Origin: Acidobacteriaceae bacterium
Lineage (GTDB): Bacteria; Acidobacteriota; Terriglobia; Terriglobales; Acidobacteriaceae
Assembly (NCBI GenBank): GCA_003152795.1
Contig: PMBA01000158.1
Span: forward strand, 1,698 to 6,782
Length of the DNA: 5,085 bases
Direction: 5' to 3'
This document shows, one piece after another, positions 4,712-5,085 of the stretch. Numbering within the stretch: the first letter of the stretch is position 1; every line of letters begins with the position of its first letter. The position numbers and the translations under genes are program-made. The notes beneath the pieces were generated by a model. That model was not told the DNA's origin and made no database searches. It was given only the letters and a program-made list of their open reading frames with translations.

Positions 4712-5085
4712 GTGCGAATCATCAGCCGGCAGAAAGCGATCTATTTTTTCAGCACGCTGGGCGTTTGCCTGATTGCGGCGGCGGTGGCGCTCAACGTCAG
4801 CTGGATCATCCTGTACTGGCGCGAAGGCCTGAAGCTTTTCTTCGGCGGCATACTTTTTCTGGTAATCATCGCGGGTCTGGTCCTGAATACCATTTTTCTG
4901 GTGCGGGAGATTCGCCGCAACGAGCAACACGACAGTTTCATTAACGCGGTCACCCATGAATTGAAAACTCCGATTGCGTCCATCCGGCTCTACCTGCAAA
5001 CGCTACAGAGACTCGATGTGGGAGAAGCGCAGCGGCGGCAGTTCTACGAGTTAATGCTGCTCGATACCGAACGCCTGCTGCACAC
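4712..5085 (+). CDS. Membrane sensor histidine kinase, N-terminal part (C-terminus beyond right edge)
   Basis: GTG 4712 opens a frame of 124 full codons that runs off the window. Two membrane helices are visible, about residues 11-35 and 42-64, joined by a loop of only about six residues (WREGLK). A basic segment 'REIRRNEQHD' leads into a HisKA dimerisation domain: 'DSFINAVTHELKTPIASIRLYLQTL', with H82 in HELKTP as the expected phosphoacceptor. The ATP-binding HATPase_c domain must lie beyond 5085. The protein should autophosphorylate and pass phosphate to a response regulator, probably encoded downstream. With no real periplasmic domain, it may sense within the membrane or through a partner protein. 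The upstream in-frame TAG (4700-4702) leaves GTG 4712 as the only reasonable start, apparently without a ribosome binding site. Confidence 0.88.
   Translation, partial: MRIISRQKAIYFFSTLGVCLIAAAVALNVSWIILYWREGLKLFFGGILFLVIIAGLVLNTIFLVREIRRNEQHDSFINAVTHELKTPIASIRLYLQTLQRLDVGEAQRRQFYELMLLDTERLLH

Noticed and set aside
4178..4999. A 273-codon minus-strand open frame crossing the desaturase end, the terminator and the kinase start
   Set aside because: It runs through a clear intrinsic terminator and is antisense to two recognised genes; its composition is not protein-like.

Overview
The window looks like ordinary chromosomal DNA of a GC-rich (roughly 60 % by eye) Gram-negative-type bacterium. The gene types suggest an Acidobacteriota-like organism: a secreted AMIN-domain protein, a small secreted cytochrome c with an 'NPVK...GKKLYGFDCEMCH' layout, an SCD-like desaturase and an intergenic repeat built from CGCAGAG units. 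This placement is an inference from gene style, not a proof. There are no phage, transposase, CRISPR or plasmid genes.

Layout. Positions 1-610 (minus) hold the N-terminal two-thirds or less of a secreted AMIN-domain protein that runs off the left edge. Positions 726-1622 (minus) encode a complete NAPE-PLD/UlaG-type metallo-beta-lactamase-fold hydrolase. A 284-bp divergent intergenic region (1623-1906) carries candidate promoters for both sides and a perfect 13-bp tandem duplication. Positions 1907-2788 (plus) encode a beta-hydroxyacid dehydrogenase of the GHB dehydrogenase/glyoxylate reductase type. It converges with a small exported mono-haem cytochrome c (2896-3345, minus), which is best read from a TTG start. 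A second divergent intergenic region (3346-3612) holds spaced ATTACA repeats and a tRNA-3'-end-like stretch. Positions 3613-4578 (plus) encode a membrane fatty-acid desaturase, followed by a strong intrinsic terminator nested in a larger inverted repeat (4587-4684). From 4712 a membrane histidine kinase begins. It is probably leaderless and runs off the right edge after its phosphoacceptor histidine.

How the genes relate. Most genes appear to be single transcription units, because orientations alternate (minus, minus, plus, minus, plus, plus) and the gaps are about 100-280 bp. There is a loose membrane/lipid theme: a phospholipase D-like hydrolase fold, an acyl desaturase and a membrane sensor kinase. 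Nothing in the layout proves a shared pathway. I did not find a clearly new multi-gene system. The most interesting signals are intergenic: the duplication at a predicted transcription start, the nested inverted repeat with a terminator at its core, and a -10 box placed so that transcription would start on the kinase start codon.
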